A program made the position numbers and the translations under genes. From Pseudomonas sp. Gutcm_11s (GTDB lineage Bacteria > Pseudomonadota > Gammaproteobacteria > Pseudomonadales > Pseudomonadaceae), in contig NZ_JAQSUW010000009.1 in the NCBI RefSeq assembly GCF_028649395.1, forward strand, positions 79,989 to 143,988: DNA of 64,000 nt, read 5' to 3'. This document shows, in pieces, positions 50,007 through 60,082 of the stretch (position 1 is its first letter; every line of letters starts with the position of its first letter). Under the pieces are notes generated by a model, which worked only from the letters and a program-made list of their open reading frames with translations, ran no database searches and had not been told where the DNA came from.

Positions 50007-50432
50007 TCAGCGTTTTGCAGTGCAGCCACTGTTGCAGTCGTGATTACCTGATTCCAGATCGCGCAGGATCGGGCAATCCGGTCGGTGGTCGCCCTGGCAG
50101 TGCTGCACCAGTTCACCCAGGGTGTCGCGCAGGGTGGTCAGTTCGGCGATCTTGCGGTTCAGCTCCTCGACATGGGCCAGGGCCAGCGCCTTGACGTCGG
50201 CACTGGCGCGCTCGCGGTCCTGCCACAGGGCCAGCAGCCTGCCCACTTCCTCCAGAGAGAAACCGAGGTCGCGCGAGCGCTTGATGAAGGCCAGCACGTG
50301 CAGGTCATTGCCCGAATAGGTGCGATAGCCGCTGTCGCTGCGCCCGGCTGGTTGCAGCAGGCCGATGGACTCGTAGTAGCGGATCATCTTGGCGCTGAGC
50401 CCGCTCTGCTTGGCGGCTTGCCCGATATTCAT
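50007..50432 (-). CDS. cueR: Copper-responsive MerR-family regulator CueR
   Basis: A 141-residue Cu(I) sensor that activates copper export by untwisting promoters with 19-bp spacers. The winged helix is [26 protein letters not shown]; the metal loop has Cys112 and Cys120 ([10 protein letters not shown]), the exact spacing of E. coli CueR, and a cysteine tail (NHDCNSGC). Its ATG overlaps the copA stop (ATGA), so it is translated with the exporter it controls. Confidence 0.96.
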   Translation of the reverse strand: MNIGQAAKQSGLSAKMIRYYESIGLLQPAGRSDSGYRTYSGNDLHVLAFIKRSRDLGFSLEEVGRLLALWQDRERASADVKALALAHVEELNRKIAELTTLRDTLGELVQHCQGDHRPDCPILRDLESGNHDCNSGCTAKR

Positions 50433-52804
50433 AGGTCCTCCGGTTTCCAGGTATTGAGCAGCAAGGCGTTGCTCACCACGCTGACGCTGGACAGGGCCAT
50501 GGCGGCGCCGGCGAGCATGGGATTGAGCAGGCCGAAGGCGGCCAGAGGAATGCCTACCGCGTTGTAGACGAAGGCCCAGAACAGGTTCTGGCGGATCTTG
50601 CTCCAGGTGCGCCGGCTGATTTCCAGCGCCGCCGGCACCAGGCGCGGGTCGCCGCGCATCAGGGTGATGCCGGCCGCGTGCATGGCCACGTCGGTGCCGC
50701 CGCCCATGGCGATGCCGACATCGGACGCGGCCAGGGCCGGCGCGTCGTTGATGCCGTCGCCGACCATGGCCACGGTGGCGCCGCCATTCTTCAGTTCGGC
50801 GACATGGGCGGCCTTGTCCGCTGGCAGCACCTGGGCGTGGATGCGCTCGATGCCCAGCGCCTTGCCTACGGCTCCGGCGCTGCCGGCGTTGTCGCCGCTG
50901 ATCAGGTGGCTCTCGATACTGCGCTCGCGCAGGGCGGAGATGGCCGCTGCTGCACCTTGCTTGAGGCTGTCGCCAAATGCCAACAGGCCGAGCGCGCGAG
51001 AGGGCTCACCACGTTCGATCAGCCAGGACAGGGTGCGACCCTCGGCCTCCCAGGCATGCGCCTGGGGCTGCAGGTCGCTGGCCAGGCCGAGTTCGTCGAA
51101 CAGGCGCTGGTTGCCCAGGGCCAGGTCGCGGCCCTCGACGTTGCCCTGGATGCCACGCCCGGCCAGCGCCTGGCTGGCGTTTACCGACGGCAGGGCGAGA
51201 CCACGCTCCAGAGCAACATCGAGTACGGCGCGCGCCAGCGGATGCTCGCTGCCCTGCTGCAGGGCGCCGGCTAGGCGCAGCAGTTCTGCCTCATCGATCT
51301 CTGCCGTGGCCAGATGGACGATGCGCGGCTGGCCGGAGGTGAGCGTGCCGGTCTTGTCGAAGGCGACCACCGAGACCTTGTGGGCCAACTCCAAGGCTTC
51401 GGCGTCCTTGATCAGGATGCCGTGCCGAGCTGCCACGCCGGTGCCGGCCATGATCGCCGCCGGGGTGGCCAGGCCGAGTGCGCAGGGGCAGGCGATCACC
51501 AGCACCGCCACCGCATTGATCAGCGCCTGCTCCGCGCCGGCACCGGCGAGCAACCAGCCGCCCAGGGTGACGAGGGCGATCAGCAGGACCACGGGCACGA
51601 ACACAGCGCTGACCCGGTCCACCAGCTTCTGGATCGGTGCCTTGGCCGCCTGGGCGTCTTCCACCAGGCGAATGATGCGCGCCAGTACGGTCTCGCCGCC
51701 CAGCGCGGTGGTGAGCACCACGAGGCGTCCCTCGCCGTTGATGGCACCCCCGGTGACCTTGTCACCCGGCGCCTTAGCCACCGGTAGACTCTCGCCGCTG
51801 ATCAGCGCCTCGTCGGCCTGGCTGTTGCCCTCCAGCACTTCTCCGTCGACTGGGAAGCGCTCGCCGGGCCGCACCACGACATGGTCATGCAGATGCAGCG
51901 CGGCGATCGCTACCTCCTCTTCGCGACCCTCGACCAGGCGGGTAGCGCGTTCCGGGCGCAGTGCTTCCAGGGCGCGGATGGCTGCGCTGGTCTGGCGTTT
52001 AGCGCGGCTCTCCAGATACTTGCCGAGCAGCACCAGGGCGATGACCACGCTCGAGGCTTCGAAGTACAGGTGCGGCGTGTGGTGTCCGGCAGTGGCCCAC
52101 AGGTAGAGGCTCAGGCCATAGGCGGCGCTGGTGCCGAGGGCTACCAGCAGATCCATGTTGCCGGTGCCGGCGCGCAGAGCCTTCCAGGCGGCGCGGTAGA
52201 AACGGGCGCCGAGGATGAACTGCACTGGCGTGGCCAGCAGGAACTGCACCCAGGCCGGCGGCATCCAGTGCAGCCCGGCCCATTCGCCGAACATCGGCAA
52301 CACCAGTGGCAGGGCCAGCAGCAGGGCGGCGATCACTGCCAGGCGCTCGCGGCGCAGGGAACTCTGTGGGTCTACTCGGGGCGCCTCCTGCAATAAGCGG
52401 GCGCCATAGCCGGCGCCTTCCACGGCGGCGATCAGGGTTGCCACCGCGGTGCCCTCCAGCAGCTCCACATGGGCGCGCTCGCTGGCCAGGTTGAGGCTCA
52501 CCGAGCGGACCCCAGGCACCTTGCGCAGGGCCCGCTCGATGCGCCCGGCGCAGCTGGCGCAGGTCATTCCGTCGAGGGCCAGGTCGAGGCTGCTCAGTGC
52601 TACCTCATAGCCGGCCTGTTGCACGGCATCGATCAGCGCGCCCAGTTGCTCCGGGGCGGTCTCGACATGGGCGCGCTCGCTGGCCAGGTTGACGCTGGCC
52701 GCGCTGGTGCCGGGCACCTTGCTCAGTGCGCGCTCGACGCGGCCGGCGCAGCTGGCGCAGGTCATGCCGCGTATGGGGAGGTCGAAGGTCTGGATGCTGC
52801 TCAT
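50429..52804 (-). CDS. copA: Copper-exporting P-type ATPase CopA
   Basis: Pumps Cu(I) from the cytosol to the periplasm. The 791-residue product has two N-terminal metal-binding domains with [15 protein letters not shown] and [15 protein letters not shown], eight predicted helices, the transport motif CPC in [13 protein letters not shown], the phosphorylation site [11 protein letters not shown] in SEHPLA and the hinge [21 protein letters not shown] precedes the ATG. A CueR-type promoter lies just upstream (52831-52861), and cueR overlaps its 3' end. Confidence 0.97.
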   Translation of the reverse strand: MSSIQTFDLPIRGMTCASCAGRVERALSKVPGTSAASVNLASERAHVETAPEQLGALIDAVQQAGYEVALSSLDLALDGMTCASCAGRIERALRKVPGVRSVSLNLASERAHVELLEGTAVATLIAAVEGAGYGARLLQEAPRVDPQSSLRRERLAVIAALLLALPLVLPMFGEWAGLHWMPPAWVQFLLATPVQFILGARFYRAAWKALRAGTGNMDLLVALGTSAAYGLSLYLWATAGHHTPHLYFEASSVVIALVLLGKYLESRAKRQTSAAIRALEALRPERATRLVEGREEEVAIAALHLHDHVVVRPGERFPVDGEVLEGNSQADEALISGESLPVAKAPGDKVTGGAINGEGRLVVLTTALGGETVLARIIRLVEDAQAAKAPIQKLVDRVSAVFVPVVLLIALVTLGGWLLAGAGAEQALINAVAVLVIACPCALGLATPAAIMAGTGVAARHGILIKDAEALELAHKVSVVAFDKTGTLTSGQPRIVHLATAEIDEAELLRLAGALQQGSEHPLARAVLDVALERGLALPSVNASQALAGRGIQGNVEGRDLALGNQRLFDELGLASDLQPQAHAWEAEGRTLSWLIERGEPSRALGLLAFGDSLKQGAAAAISALRERSIESHLISGDNAGSAGAVGKALGIERIHAQVLPADKAAHVAELKNGGATVAMVGDGINDAPALAASDVGIAMGGGTDVAMHAAGITLMRGDPRLVPAALEISRRTWSKIRQNLFWAFVYNAVGIPLAAFGLLNPMLAGAAMALSSVSVVSNALLLNTWKPEDL

Positions 52805-52830
52805 GGGGCGTCTCCATCGGATTCGCCCCT

Positions 52831-52861
52831 AGGATCAACCTTGACACTGGGTCAAGGTCAA
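52831..52861 (-). promoter_or_regulatory. CueR-type promoter of copA
   Basis: On the minus strand: -35 TTGACC (52856-52861), a 19-bp spacer and -10 GATCCT (52831-52836). The spacer holds the dyad ACCTTGAC-CCAGT-GTCAAGGT (52838-52858, perfect 8-bp arms). The 19-bp spacing is the hallmark of MerR-family-activated promoters. Confidence 0.9.
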
Positions 52862-52892
52862 GCGGCGGGATGTCGCAGCGCCGGAGCGGGCC

Positions 52893-53357
52893 TCAGTAGT
52901 TGAGCGGCGCCGGGATCAGCTGCAGGCCGAGGGAGTCCATGGCGATGCGGAACTTGGCCACCTCGCCGGCGGTGATACGCAGGGTCTGGCTGCGCAGCTG
53001 CTCGAAGCGCGGCTGGCAGTCATGCCCGCCAATCTGGCCGAGGCGCACCAGCACCTCGCCCGGCGGCAGGTTGAGGGTGATGGACTGGCCCTGGTACAGG
53101 CGCGCGGTCAGGTTGCCCTGCAGGTACAGGCCGATCTCGCAGGGCGTCGACACTTCCAGGCGCTCGCGCGACACCATCAACACGCCGTAGTCGATGGGCG
53201 TGGACAGAGTCATGGGTGCCATCGGCACGGCGGCGGGTTGCGGCGCCGGCGCGGCTGCGGGCATCTCTGTGGTGGGCGTGGAGGAGGGCTCGGGCACCGC
53301 CTCGTCGGCCAGGGCCGGCAGGCAGATCAGGGCGAGCAGGGCGACTAGCAGACGCAT
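52893..53357 (-). CDS. Uncharacterised exported protein inside the copper module
   Basis: A 154-residue protein of unknown function. MRLLVALLALICLPALADE is a cleavable signal peptide; a Pro/Ala/Thr-rich linker (about 20-48) follows, then a compact domain with two cysteines (STPCEIGLY and GGHDCQPRF) that could form a disulfide. There are few His or Met residues, so it is not an obvious copper carrier. GAGG precedes the ATG at 53357. It is divergent from copZ and follows copA's promoter region on the same strand as copA. Periplasmic location is inferred from the signal. Confidence 0.78.
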   Translation of the reverse strand: MRLLVALLALICLPALADEAVPEPSSTPTTEMPAAAPAPQPAAVPMAPMTLSTPIDYGVLMVSRERLEVSTPCEIGLYLQGNLTARLYQGQSITLNLPPGEVLVRLGQIGGHDCQPRFEQLRSQTLRITAGEVAKFRIAMDSLGLQLIPAPLNY

Positions 53358-53423
53358 GGCGATCACCTCGGAGCTTTTCCTGCAGCTTGGGCCAGGCCAG
53401 CGCTGACGACAAGTTGCCAGGAC

Positions 53424-53454
53424 TTGACCTTGCCACGATGGCAAGCTCGACACT
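53424..53454 (+). promoter_or_regulatory. CueR-type promoter of copZ
   Basis: -35 TTGACC (53424-53429), a 19-bp spacer (53430-53448) and -10 GACACT (53449-53454). The dyad CTTGCCA-CGA-TGGCAAG (53429-53445) is perfect. It drives the copZ gene that starts 33 bases downstream. Confidence 0.9.
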
Positions 53455-53487
53455 GCAAGCAACACCACTCGAAGAAGGAGAGTTGCC

Positions 53488-53685
53488 ATGCAAGTCCTGA
53501 AGGTTTCCGGCATGAGTTGCGGCCACTGCGTTCGCGCCATCACCAATGCCGTGCGGGCCGGTGATCCGGCGGCCGAGGTGCAGGTCGACCTCGGTGCTGG
53601 CGAGGTGCGTGTGGCCAGTCGCCTGAGCCTGGAGCAGCTGCTGGCTGCGATCCGCGAGGAGGGCTACGTCGCGGAAGCGGACTGA
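53488..53685 (+). CDS. copZ: Cytosolic copper chaperone, HMA domain
   Basis: A 65-residue heavy-metal-associated protein. The metal-binding motif GMSCGHC at residues 8-14 binds Cu(I) and the fold QVDLGAGEVRVAS is standard. It delivers or buffers copper for CopA. AGGAG lies before the ATG and a CueR promoter upstream. Its terminal region abuts the convergent TetR gene, with one base between the stop codons. Confidence 0.95.
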   Translation: MQVLKVSGMSCGHCVRAITNAVRAGDPAAEVQVDLGAGEVRVASRLSLEQLLAAIREEGYVAEAD

Positions 53686-53686
53686 G

Positions 53687-54334
53687 CTACTGCGTCGGCG
53701 GGCACCAGGCTGGCGGGTTCCATTCGTGCAGCAGACCACGCAGCTGGGCGTCGATCAGGGCGGCGGTGTCGCGCTGCGGGTCGAACAGTTGCGGGTCGCG
53801 GGTCCAGTCGGTGAACAGGCCGATGATCAGTGCATGCACCGCGCGTGACGCCAGGCGCGGGGTGACTCCCGGCAGCAGGCGGGCCTGGCAGGCCGGGCGG
53901 GCAAACAGGTTCTGCACCAGTTCGATGAACTGGTTGATGAAGGCGTTGTGCCGTTCTTCCGCCTCGCGCAGCTCATCGGTGAACTCGCAGCGGTGCAGCA
54001 GGATGGTGAAGATGCGCCGGCGCTGCTCGTCCACCGCCAGGTTGTAGATCGCCTCGATGCACAGGTCGCGCAAGGCCAGGAGCGGGTCGACCTCGCCGCA
54101 GCCACACAGGCGCTCCGTCATCTGCTCTGGCGGCAGGCGCACCTGGCTGAGCATCTCGTGGAACAGGTGGGCCTTGTTCTGGAAATGCCAGTACACCGCG
54201 CCGCGCGTCACCCCCGCTGCGCGGGCGATCTGATCCAGGGTGCTATGCGCCACCCCTTTCTCGAGAAACAACTGTTCGGCTGCTGCCAGGATATCGGCGC
54301 GGGTCTGCTCGGCTTGTTCTTTGGTTCTGCGCAT
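53687..54334 (-). CDS. TetR/AcrR-family repressor (TtgR-like)
   Basis: A 215-residue repressor. The N-terminal helix-turn-helix reads MRRTKEQAEQTRADILAAAE and TLDQIARAAGVTRGAVYWHF, the pattern shared with AcrR, TtgR and similar regulators of RND pumps. The C-terminal ligand domain (about 65-210) has ALIIGLFTDWTRD. Read divergently from the efflux genes; a TtgR-like inverted repeat lies between the starts. It most likely represses the efflux operon and itself. Confidence 0.92.
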   Translation of the reverse strand: MRRTKEQAEQTRADILAAAEQLFLEKGVAHSTLDQIARAAGVTRGAVYWHFQNKAHLFHEMLSQVRLPPEQMTERLCGCGEVDPLLALRDLCIEAIYNLAVDEQRRRIFTILLHRCEFTDELREAEERHNAFINQFIELVQNLFARPACQARLLPGVTPRLASRAVHALIIGLFTDWTRDPQLFDPQRDTAALIDAQLRGLLHEWNPPAWCPPTQ

Positions 54335-54407
54335 GGCGGGCTAGAGGAATCGGGCTAGGCTCTGTTCTGGGGAACTCAGTGTAACTACTTCTGTGCCGTA
54401 ACTTCAT

Positions 54408-54434
54408 GTTTACAGACGACGCTGTATGTAAGTG
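54408..54434. promoter_or_regulatory. TtgR-like operator between repressor and efflux genes
   Basis: TTTACAGACGACGCTGTATG plus TAAGT contains TTACA (54410-54414) and TGTAA (54427-54431) as inverted arms. The pattern TTTACA-n-AC-n-AC...ATGTAAGT is as I recall for the TtgR operator of P. putida. It lies 74 bp from the tetR start and about 55 bp from the efflux start. Confidence 0.65.
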
Positions 54435-54486
54435 TCGTGGCACACCTTCCGGGCTTTGCCCATTTAAAGACGTCATGGAGACGACC

Positions 54487-55638
54487 ATGCTTTCTCGCCC
54501 GCTCCCATTCGTACTGCATACGCTGGCCTTCGGCGTGCTGTTCAGTCCGTTGCTGCACGCCGCTGAGCCGGCCCAGCAGCAGATGCCGCCGCCCGAAGTG
54601 GTGGTCGAGCAGGCCACGGTCGGATCGTTGCCGCTGCAGTTCGAATACCCGGCGCGTACCGCTGGTTTCCGCGAGGTGCAGGTGCGGGCGCAGGTCAGCG
54701 GCATTCTGCAGGAGCGCACCTACCAGGAGGGCAGCCAGGTCAAGCAGGGCCAGGTGCTGTTCCGCATCGACCCGCGCCCTTACCAGGCCGCCTTGTCGCG
54801 CGCCAAGGGCACTCTGGCTCAGGAGCAGGCGCGCTACCGGCAGACCGAACGTGACCTCAAACGTATCCGCGAGCTGCAGAAGAAGGGCTTCGCCAGCGAG
54901 AGCGAACTGGACAACGCGGTCTCCAACTTCGAGCAGAGCAAGGCCAATATCGAGGCGGCCAAGGCCGAGGTGCAGTCCAAGCAGATCGACCTCGACTACA
55001 CCACGGTGGAGGCGCCGATCTCCGGCATCACCAGCAAGGAGACGGTGTCCGAGGGCAGCCTGATGGTGGCCGGCGACCCCAATGCCAGCCTACTGACCCA
55101 GATCACCCAGCTCGACCCGATCTACGTCAACTTCGCCGCGCCTGACCGCGAGGTGTCCAACGTACGCAGCGGCCTGCAGAGCGGCAGCCTGGTGCGCGAG
55201 GGCGGCCAGCAGATGAGCGTGGACATCAAGTTCGGCGACGGCTCCAGCTACCCGCTGGAGGGCAAGGTGGACTTCACCGACAGCACCATCGACCGCAGCA
55301 CCGGCACCGTCAGCGTCCGCGCCGTGGTGCCCAACCCGAATCATGCGCTGATGCCGGGGCAGTTCGTGCGCGTGGTGGTCAAGGGCATCAACAAGCCCAA
55401 CGCGGTCACCGTGCCGGAGCGCGCGCTGTCCCAGGGGCCGAACGGCACCTTCGTCTACGTGGTGGACGAGCAGGGCATGGCGCGCATTCGCCCGATCGCC
55501 ACCGGGCAGACCGCCGGTGGGCGCTGGGTGGTGGAGAGTGGCATCGCTGCTGGTGACAAGGTGATAGTCGAGGGCCTGCCCAAGGTTCACCCCAATGCCC
55601 CGGTCAAGGTGGTCGACGCCGCCCCTGCCAAGCAGTAA
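54487..55638 (+). CDS. RND efflux periplasmic adaptor (membrane fusion protein)
   Basis: A 383-residue adaptor bridging the RND pump to an outer-membrane channel. Barrel-sandwich and alpha-hairpin parts are clear (VRAQVSGILQERTYQEGSQV, RAKGTLAQEQARYRQTERDL, SELDNAVSNFEQSKANIEAA), then a beta-barrel and membrane-proximal domain (NHALMPGQFVRV). The signal peptide lacks a cysteine (LLHAAEP), so unlike MexA/AcrA it is probably not a lipoprotein. GGAGA precedes the ATG at 54487. The RND gene follows by 12 bp. Confidence 0.93.
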   Translation: MLSRPLPFVLHTLAFGVLFSPLLHAAEPAQQQMPPPEVVVEQATVGSLPLQFEYPARTAGFREVQVRAQVSGILQERTYQEGSQVKQGQVLFRIDPRPYQAALSRAKGTLAQEQARYRQTERDLKRIRELQKKGFASESELDNAVSNFEQSKANIEAAKAEVQSKQIDLDYTTVEAPISGITSKETVSEGSLMVAGDPNASLLTQITQLDPIYVNFAAPDREVSNVRSGLQSGSLVREGGQQMSVDIKFGDGSSYPLEGKVDFTDSTIDRSTGTVSVRAVVPNPNHALMPGQFVRVVVKGINKPNAVTVPERALSQGPNGTFVYVVDEQGMARIRPIATGQTAGGRWVVESGIAAGDKVIVEGLPKVHPNAPVKVVDAAPAKQ

Positions 55639-55650
55639 GGAGCAAGGCCC

Positions 55651-58600
55651 GTGATCTCCAAGTTCTTTATCGATCGCCCGATCTTCGCTGCCGTCATTTC
55701 CATTGTCATCATCCTCGCCGGCCTCGCGGCCATGCGTTCCTTGCCCGTCTCCCAGTACCCGGAGATCCTGCCGCCGCAGGTCTCGGTGACCGCTAGCTAC
55801 CCCGGCGCCAGCTCGCAGGTCATCGCCGAGACAGTGGCCGCGCCACTGGAGCAGGAGATCAACGGCGTCGAGGGCATGATCTACCAGCTGTCCAACTCCG
55901 ACAGTAACGGTGCGATGAGCCTGACCGTGTACTTCGAGGTTGGAACCGACCCCGACCAGGCGACCATCGACGTCAACAACCGGGTCCAGGCCGCGCTGGC
56001 CAAATTGCCCGAGGAAGTGCGCCGGCAGGGCGTGAAGGTGGAGAAGAAATCCTCCGACATCCTGCAGGTGGTGACCCTGTTCTCGCCGGACGATTCGCGC
56101 GATCCGATCTTCATCAGCAACTACGCGCTGATCAACGTGATAGACGAGCTCAAGCGCATCCACGGCGTCGGTGACGCCAGCCAGTTCGGCTCCAAGGACT
56201 ACTCCATGCGCATCTGGCTGCGACCGGACAAGCTGGCGCAGTACGACATGACGCCCAGCGACGTGGTCAGCGCCATCCAGGAGCAGAACTCGCAGTTCGC
56301 CGCCGGCAATTTCGGCAAGGAGCCGCTGTCGTCGCCGCAGGACTTCACCTACACGGTGAGCACCAAGGGCCGCTTCACCACGCCGGAAGAGTTCGAGCAG
56401 GTGATCCTGCGTACCGACGCGACCGGCGCCAGCCTGCTGCTCAAGGACGTGGCGCGCATCGAACTGGGCGCCCAGGACTACTCGCTGGTCACCAGCCTCA
56501 ACGGCAAGAAGAACGCCGCCTTCGGTATCTACCTGCAGCCCGGCGCCAACGCCCTGGATACCGCCGCGGCGGTGCGCAACACCATGGAGCGCTTGTCCAA
56601 GCGCTTCCCCGAGGGCATCGCCTACAAGATCCCCTACGACACCACCAAGTTCGTCGAGGTATCCATCGAGGAGGTGATCCATACCTTCATCGAGGCCCTG
56701 ATCCTGGTGATGCTGGTGGTCTACATCTTCCTGCAGAACTGGCGCGCCACGCTGATCCCGGTGCTGGCCATCCCGGTGTCGCTGATCGGTACCTTCGCCG
56801 GCATGTACATGCTGGGCTTCTCGATCAACCTGCTGACCCTGTTCGGCATGGTGCTGGCCATCGGCATCGTGGTGGACGACGCCATCGTGGTGCTGGAGAA
56901 CGTCGAGCGGGTGATGCGCACCGAGAAACTCAGCCCACGGGAGGCGGCGATCAAGGCCATGGAGGAGGTGACGGGGCCGATCGTCGCCATCGTCCTGGTG
57001 CTGTGCGCCGTGTTCATCCCGGTCGGCTTCCTTGGCGGCCTGGCGGGGCAGATGTACAAGCAGTTCGCGATCACCATCGCGGTGTCTGTGGTGATCTCCG
57101 GCATCGTCGCGCTGACCCTGTCGCCGGCGCTCTGCGCGCTGATTCTCAAACCCGAGCACAAGGAGCCGGCGGCGCCATTCCGCTGGTTCAACAACGCCTT
57201 CGAGCGTTTCACCAACGGCTACACCGCCGGCGTGCGCTTCTTCCTCAAACGCTCGCTGATCGGCGTGGCGCTGTTCGGCGGCATGATCGCCATCATGGTC
57301 GTGCTGTTCGGCCGGGTACCGGGCTCACTGGTGCCGGACGAGGACCAGGGCTATGTGATCAACGCCTACTTCCTGCCACCGGCAGCATCGCTGAGCCGTA
57401 CCGACAAGGTCACCAGCGCGGTCACCGAGGAGCTGATGAAGCATCCGGCGGTGGAAGACGTGGTGACCTTCGCCGGCTTCGACGTGCTGACCTTCGGTAC
57501 CCGCAGCAACGCCGGGGTGTCGTTCATCCCGCTGAAGGACTGGAAGGAGCGCACCACCGAGGAACTCGACGCGCGCAACCTGCCACCGCAGTTCATGGGC
57601 ATGGGCGCCAAGCAGAAGGACGCGGTGGTGATGACCTTCAACCCGCCGCCGATCAGCGGCATGAGTACCACCGGCGGGTTCGAGGCCTATATCCAGGACC
57701 GCAGTGGCGGCTCAATCGAGGACCTCAGCGCGGTAGTGCAGAAGTTCGTCGCTGCCGCCTCCAAACGCCCGGAACTGGCTGGAGTCAACAGCACCTTCCA
57801 CGCCGACGTGCCGCAGTACTTCATCGATCTCGACCGGACCAAGGCACGCGCCTTGGGAGTGGCGATCAATGACGTGTTCACCGCCATGCAGGCGACCTTC
57901 GGCAGCTACTACGTCAACGACTTCAACCTGTTCGGTCGTACCTGGCAGGTCAGCCTGCAGTCGGAGGCGAACTTCCGGCGCAGCCCGGAGGACCTGACCC
58001 AGGTCTACGTGCGTTCCAGCAGTGGCGACCTGATCCCGCTGGCGTCGCTGGTGCGGGTGCAGCGCATCCTCGGCCCGGATTCCTATGCGCGCTTCAACGT
58101 CTATCCGGCGGCCAAGCTGCTCGGTGGCCCGGCGCCGGGCTACAGCTCCGGCCAGGCGCTGGAGGCCATGCAGGAGGTGGCCGACGAGGTGCTCGGCGAG
58201 CAGTACAACCTGGCCTGGATCGGTTCGGCCTTCCAGGAAGTGGCGACCCAGGGTTCGGGCAGCACCGCGTTCCTCTTCGGCCTGATCCTGGTGTTCCTGA
58301 TCCTGGCCGCGCAGTACGAGCGCTGGACGCTGCCGATGGCGGTGGTCACGGCGGTGCCCTTCGCCGTGTTCGGCGCGATCCTGGCGATCTGGATGCGCGG
58401 GCTGGCCAACGACGTGTACTTCCAGGTCGGCCTGGTCACGCTTATCGGCCTGGCGGCGAAGAACGCCATCCTGATCATCGAGTTCGCCGTGATGTGCCGC
58501 GAGGAACAGAAGATGGGTATCTTCGAAGCGGCGATGGAGGCGGCCAAGCTGCGCTTCCGGCCGATCGTGATGACCTCGCTGGCCTTCATCCTCGGTTGTG

Positions 58601-58791
58601 TACCATTGGCCATCAGCAGTGGCGCCGGCTCGGCCAGCCGCCACTCGATCGGTACCGGGGTGATCGGTGGCATGCTCGCCGCCACCCTGCTGGCGACCTT
58701 CATGATCCCCATGTTCTACCTGCTGGTAGAATCGCTGGCCGACAAACTGGACAACCGCAAGGCCAAGCACGATACGGCCGAGCAGCACTGA
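55651..58791 (+). CDS. RND multidrug efflux pump, HAE-1 family
   Basis: Inner-membrane proton-driven transporter of 1046 residues, starting with GTG. The N-terminus [20 protein letters not shown], the first large loop ([12 protein letters not shown]), the proton-relay Asp pair in [17 protein letters not shown] and [18 protein letters not shown] are those of AcrB/MexB-like pumps, with the second periplasmic loop ([12 protein letters not shown]). TAAGGAG precedes the start. No outer-membrane channel gene follows, so it must recruit an OprM/TolC encoded elsewhere. Repressed presumably by the divergent TetR protein. Confidence 0.96.
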   Translation: MISKFFIDRPIFAAVISIVIILAGLAAMRSLPVSQYPEILPPQVSVTASYPGASSQVIAETVAAPLEQEINGVEGMIYQLSNSDSNGAMSLTVYFEVGTDPDQATIDVNNRVQAALAKLPEEVRRQGVKVEKKSSDILQVVTLFSPDDSRDPIFISNYALINVIDELKRIHGVGDASQFGSKDYSMRIWLRPDKLAQYDMTPSDVVSAIQEQNSQFAAGNFGKEPLSSPQDFTYTVSTKGRFTTPEEFEQVILRTDATGASLLLKDVARIELGAQDYSLVTSLNGKKNAAFGIYLQPGANALDTAAAVRNTMERLSKRFPEGIAYKIPYDTTKFVEVSIEEVIHTFIEALILVMLVVYIFLQNWRATLIPVLAIPVSLIGTFAGMYMLGFSINLLTLFGMVLAIGIVVDDAIVVLENVERVMRTEKLSPREAAIKAMEEVTGPIVAIVLVLCAVFIPVGFLGGLAGQMYKQFAITIAVSVVISGIVALTLSPALCALILKPEHKEPAAPFRWFNNAFERFTNGYTAGVRFFLKRSLIGVALFGGMIAIMVVLFGRVPGSLVPDEDQGYVINAYFLPPAASLSRTDKVTSAVTEELMKHPAVEDVVTFAGFDVLTFGTRSNAGVSFIPLKDWKERTTEELDARNLPPQFMGMGAKQKDAVVMTFNPPPISGMSTTGGFEAYIQDRSGGSIEDLSAVVQKFVAAASKRPELAGVNSTFHADVPQYFIDLDRTKARALGVAINDVFTAMQATFGSYYVNDFNLFGRTWQVSLQSEANFRRSPEDLTQVYVRSSSGDLIPLASLVRVQRILGPDSYARFNVYPAAKLLGGPAPGYSSGQALEAMQEVADEVLGEQYNLAWIGSAFQEVATQGSGSTAFLFGLILVFLILAAQYERWTLPMAVVTAVPFAVFGAILAIWMRGLANDVYFQVGLVTLIGLAAKNAILIIEFAVMCREEQKMGIFEAAMEAAKLRFRPIVMTSLAFILGCVPLAISSGAGSASRHSIGTGVIGGMLAATLLATFMIPMFYLLVESLADKLDNRKAKHDTAEQH

Positions 58792-58800
58792 CTGCGGTGC

Positions 58801-58858
58801 GCGGGAGTAATATCTCCCGCCTGCAGACATTCAGGGCGCCCATGGGCGCCCTTGGTTT
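58801..58858 (+). terminator. Two hairpins after the RND gene
   Basis: GCGGGAG-TAATAT-CTCCCGC (58801-58820) and the palindrome AGGGCGCCCATGGGCGCCCT (58833-58852), the latter followed by TGGTTTTT. The second is a good intrinsic terminator separating the pump from the MFS gene. Confidence 0.85.
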
Positions 58859-58888
58859 TTCCGGGGGTGACCCCGCAGTGGATAACAC

Positions 58889-60076
58889 ATGAATTTTCGC
58901 ATCCTGCTCATCCTCGGCACCCTGAGCGCCTTCGGCCCCATGGCCATCGACTTCTACCTGCCGAGCTTCCCGGCGCTGGCGCAGTATTTCGCCACCGACG
59001 TCGAGCACATCCAGATGTCGCTGGCCTCCTACTTCGCCGGTGTCGCCTTCGGTCAGTTGCTGTACGGTCCGCTGGCCGACCGCTATGGCCGACGCGTGCC
59101 GCTGCTGATCGGCGTGGTGCTGTTCACCCTGGCCTCGCTGGCCTGTGCGCTGGCGCCGAGCCTGGAATGGCTGATCGGTGCGCGCTTCGTCCAGGCACTG
59201 GGCGGCAGCGCCGGCATGGTCATCTCGCGCGCAGTGGTGCGCGACCTGTGCGACCCGCTGACCTCGGCCAAGGTGTTTTCCAAGCTGATGCTGGTGATGG
59301 GCGTGGCGCCGATCCTCGCCCCGCTGGGCGGCGGGATTCTGCTGCAGCTGTTCGGCTGGCAGTCGATCTTCTTCGGCTTGATGCTGTTCAGTGCCCTGTG
59401 CCTCATCGCGGTCCTGCTGTGGCTGCCGGAGACCCGGCCAGCCGAGTTCGCACCGCAGCCATTGAATGGCGCGCTGGGACGCTACATGACGCTATTGGGT
59501 GATCGCCTGCTGGTCGGCTTCGGGCTTACCGGCGGTGTGGCCATGGCGGGCATGTTCGCCTACATCTCCGGCTCGCCCTTCATCTTCATCGAGTTGTACG
59601 GCGTGCCGGCCGAGCACTATGGCTGGCTGTTCGGCGCCAATGCCGCCGGCTTCATCCTCACCGCCCAGTTCAATGGCTGGCTGCTGCGCCACCACGGTCC
59701 GGGTTACTGGCTCAAGCGCACGGTGTGGGTGTATGGCGCCTCGACCCTGGCGCTGCTGGCGGTGGCCATGGCTCAACCGGAGCAGCTGTGGCCGCTGCTG
59801 ATTCCGCTGTTCCTCAGCACTGCCAGCCTGTCGTGCGTGCTGCCCAACGCCACCGCCTGTGCCATGGCCGGGCAGGGCGCCCTCGCGGGCAGTGCCTCGG
59901 CGCTGATGGGCTCACTGCAGTTCTGCGTGGCGGCGGCGACCTCGTCGCTGGTCGGTATGCTGCATGACGGCACCGCACGGCCGATGGCCGCGGTGATCGC
60001 CCTGTGCGGCGTGATCACCGTGATCCTGGCCCTGGCCAGTACCCGTCATGCCCGGGCGCGCAACCTGGAGTTCTGA
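58889..60076 (+). CDS. Bcr/CflA family multidrug MFS transporter
   Basis: A 395-residue drug:proton antiporter with twelve helices. FGPMAIDFYLPSFPALAQYF at the start, the motif GPLADRYGRRVPLL between TM2 and TM3, ARFVQALGGSAGMVISRAVVRD and PLGGGILLQLFGWQ are diagnostic of the Bcr/CflA subfamily (bicyclomycin, chloramphenicol, sulfonamides). A second exporter next to the RND pump, but separated by a terminator and thus likely independently transcribed. Confidence 0.94.
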   Translation: MNFRILLILGTLSAFGPMAIDFYLPSFPALAQYFATDVEHIQMSLASYFAGVAFGQLLYGPLADRYGRRVPLLIGVVLFTLASLACALAPSLEWLIGARFVQALGGSAGMVISRAVVRDLCDPLTSAKVFSKLMLVMGVAPILAPLGGGILLQLFGWQSIFFGLMLFSALCLIAVLLWLPETRPAEFAPQPLNGALGRYMTLLGDRLLVGFGLTGGVAMAGMFAYISGSPFIFIELYGVPAEHYGWLFGANAAGFILTAQFNGWLLRHHGPGYWLKRTVWVYGASTLALLAVAMAQPEQLWPLLIPLFLSTASLSCVLPNATACAMAGQGALAGSASALMGSLQFCVAAATSSLVGMLHDGTARPMAAVIALCGVITVILALASTRHARARNLEF

Positions 60077-60082
60077 CTCGGC

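Noticed and set aside
55090-57159. 689-codon minus-strand frame over the RND genes
   Set aside because: Antisense shadow of adaptor and pump genes.
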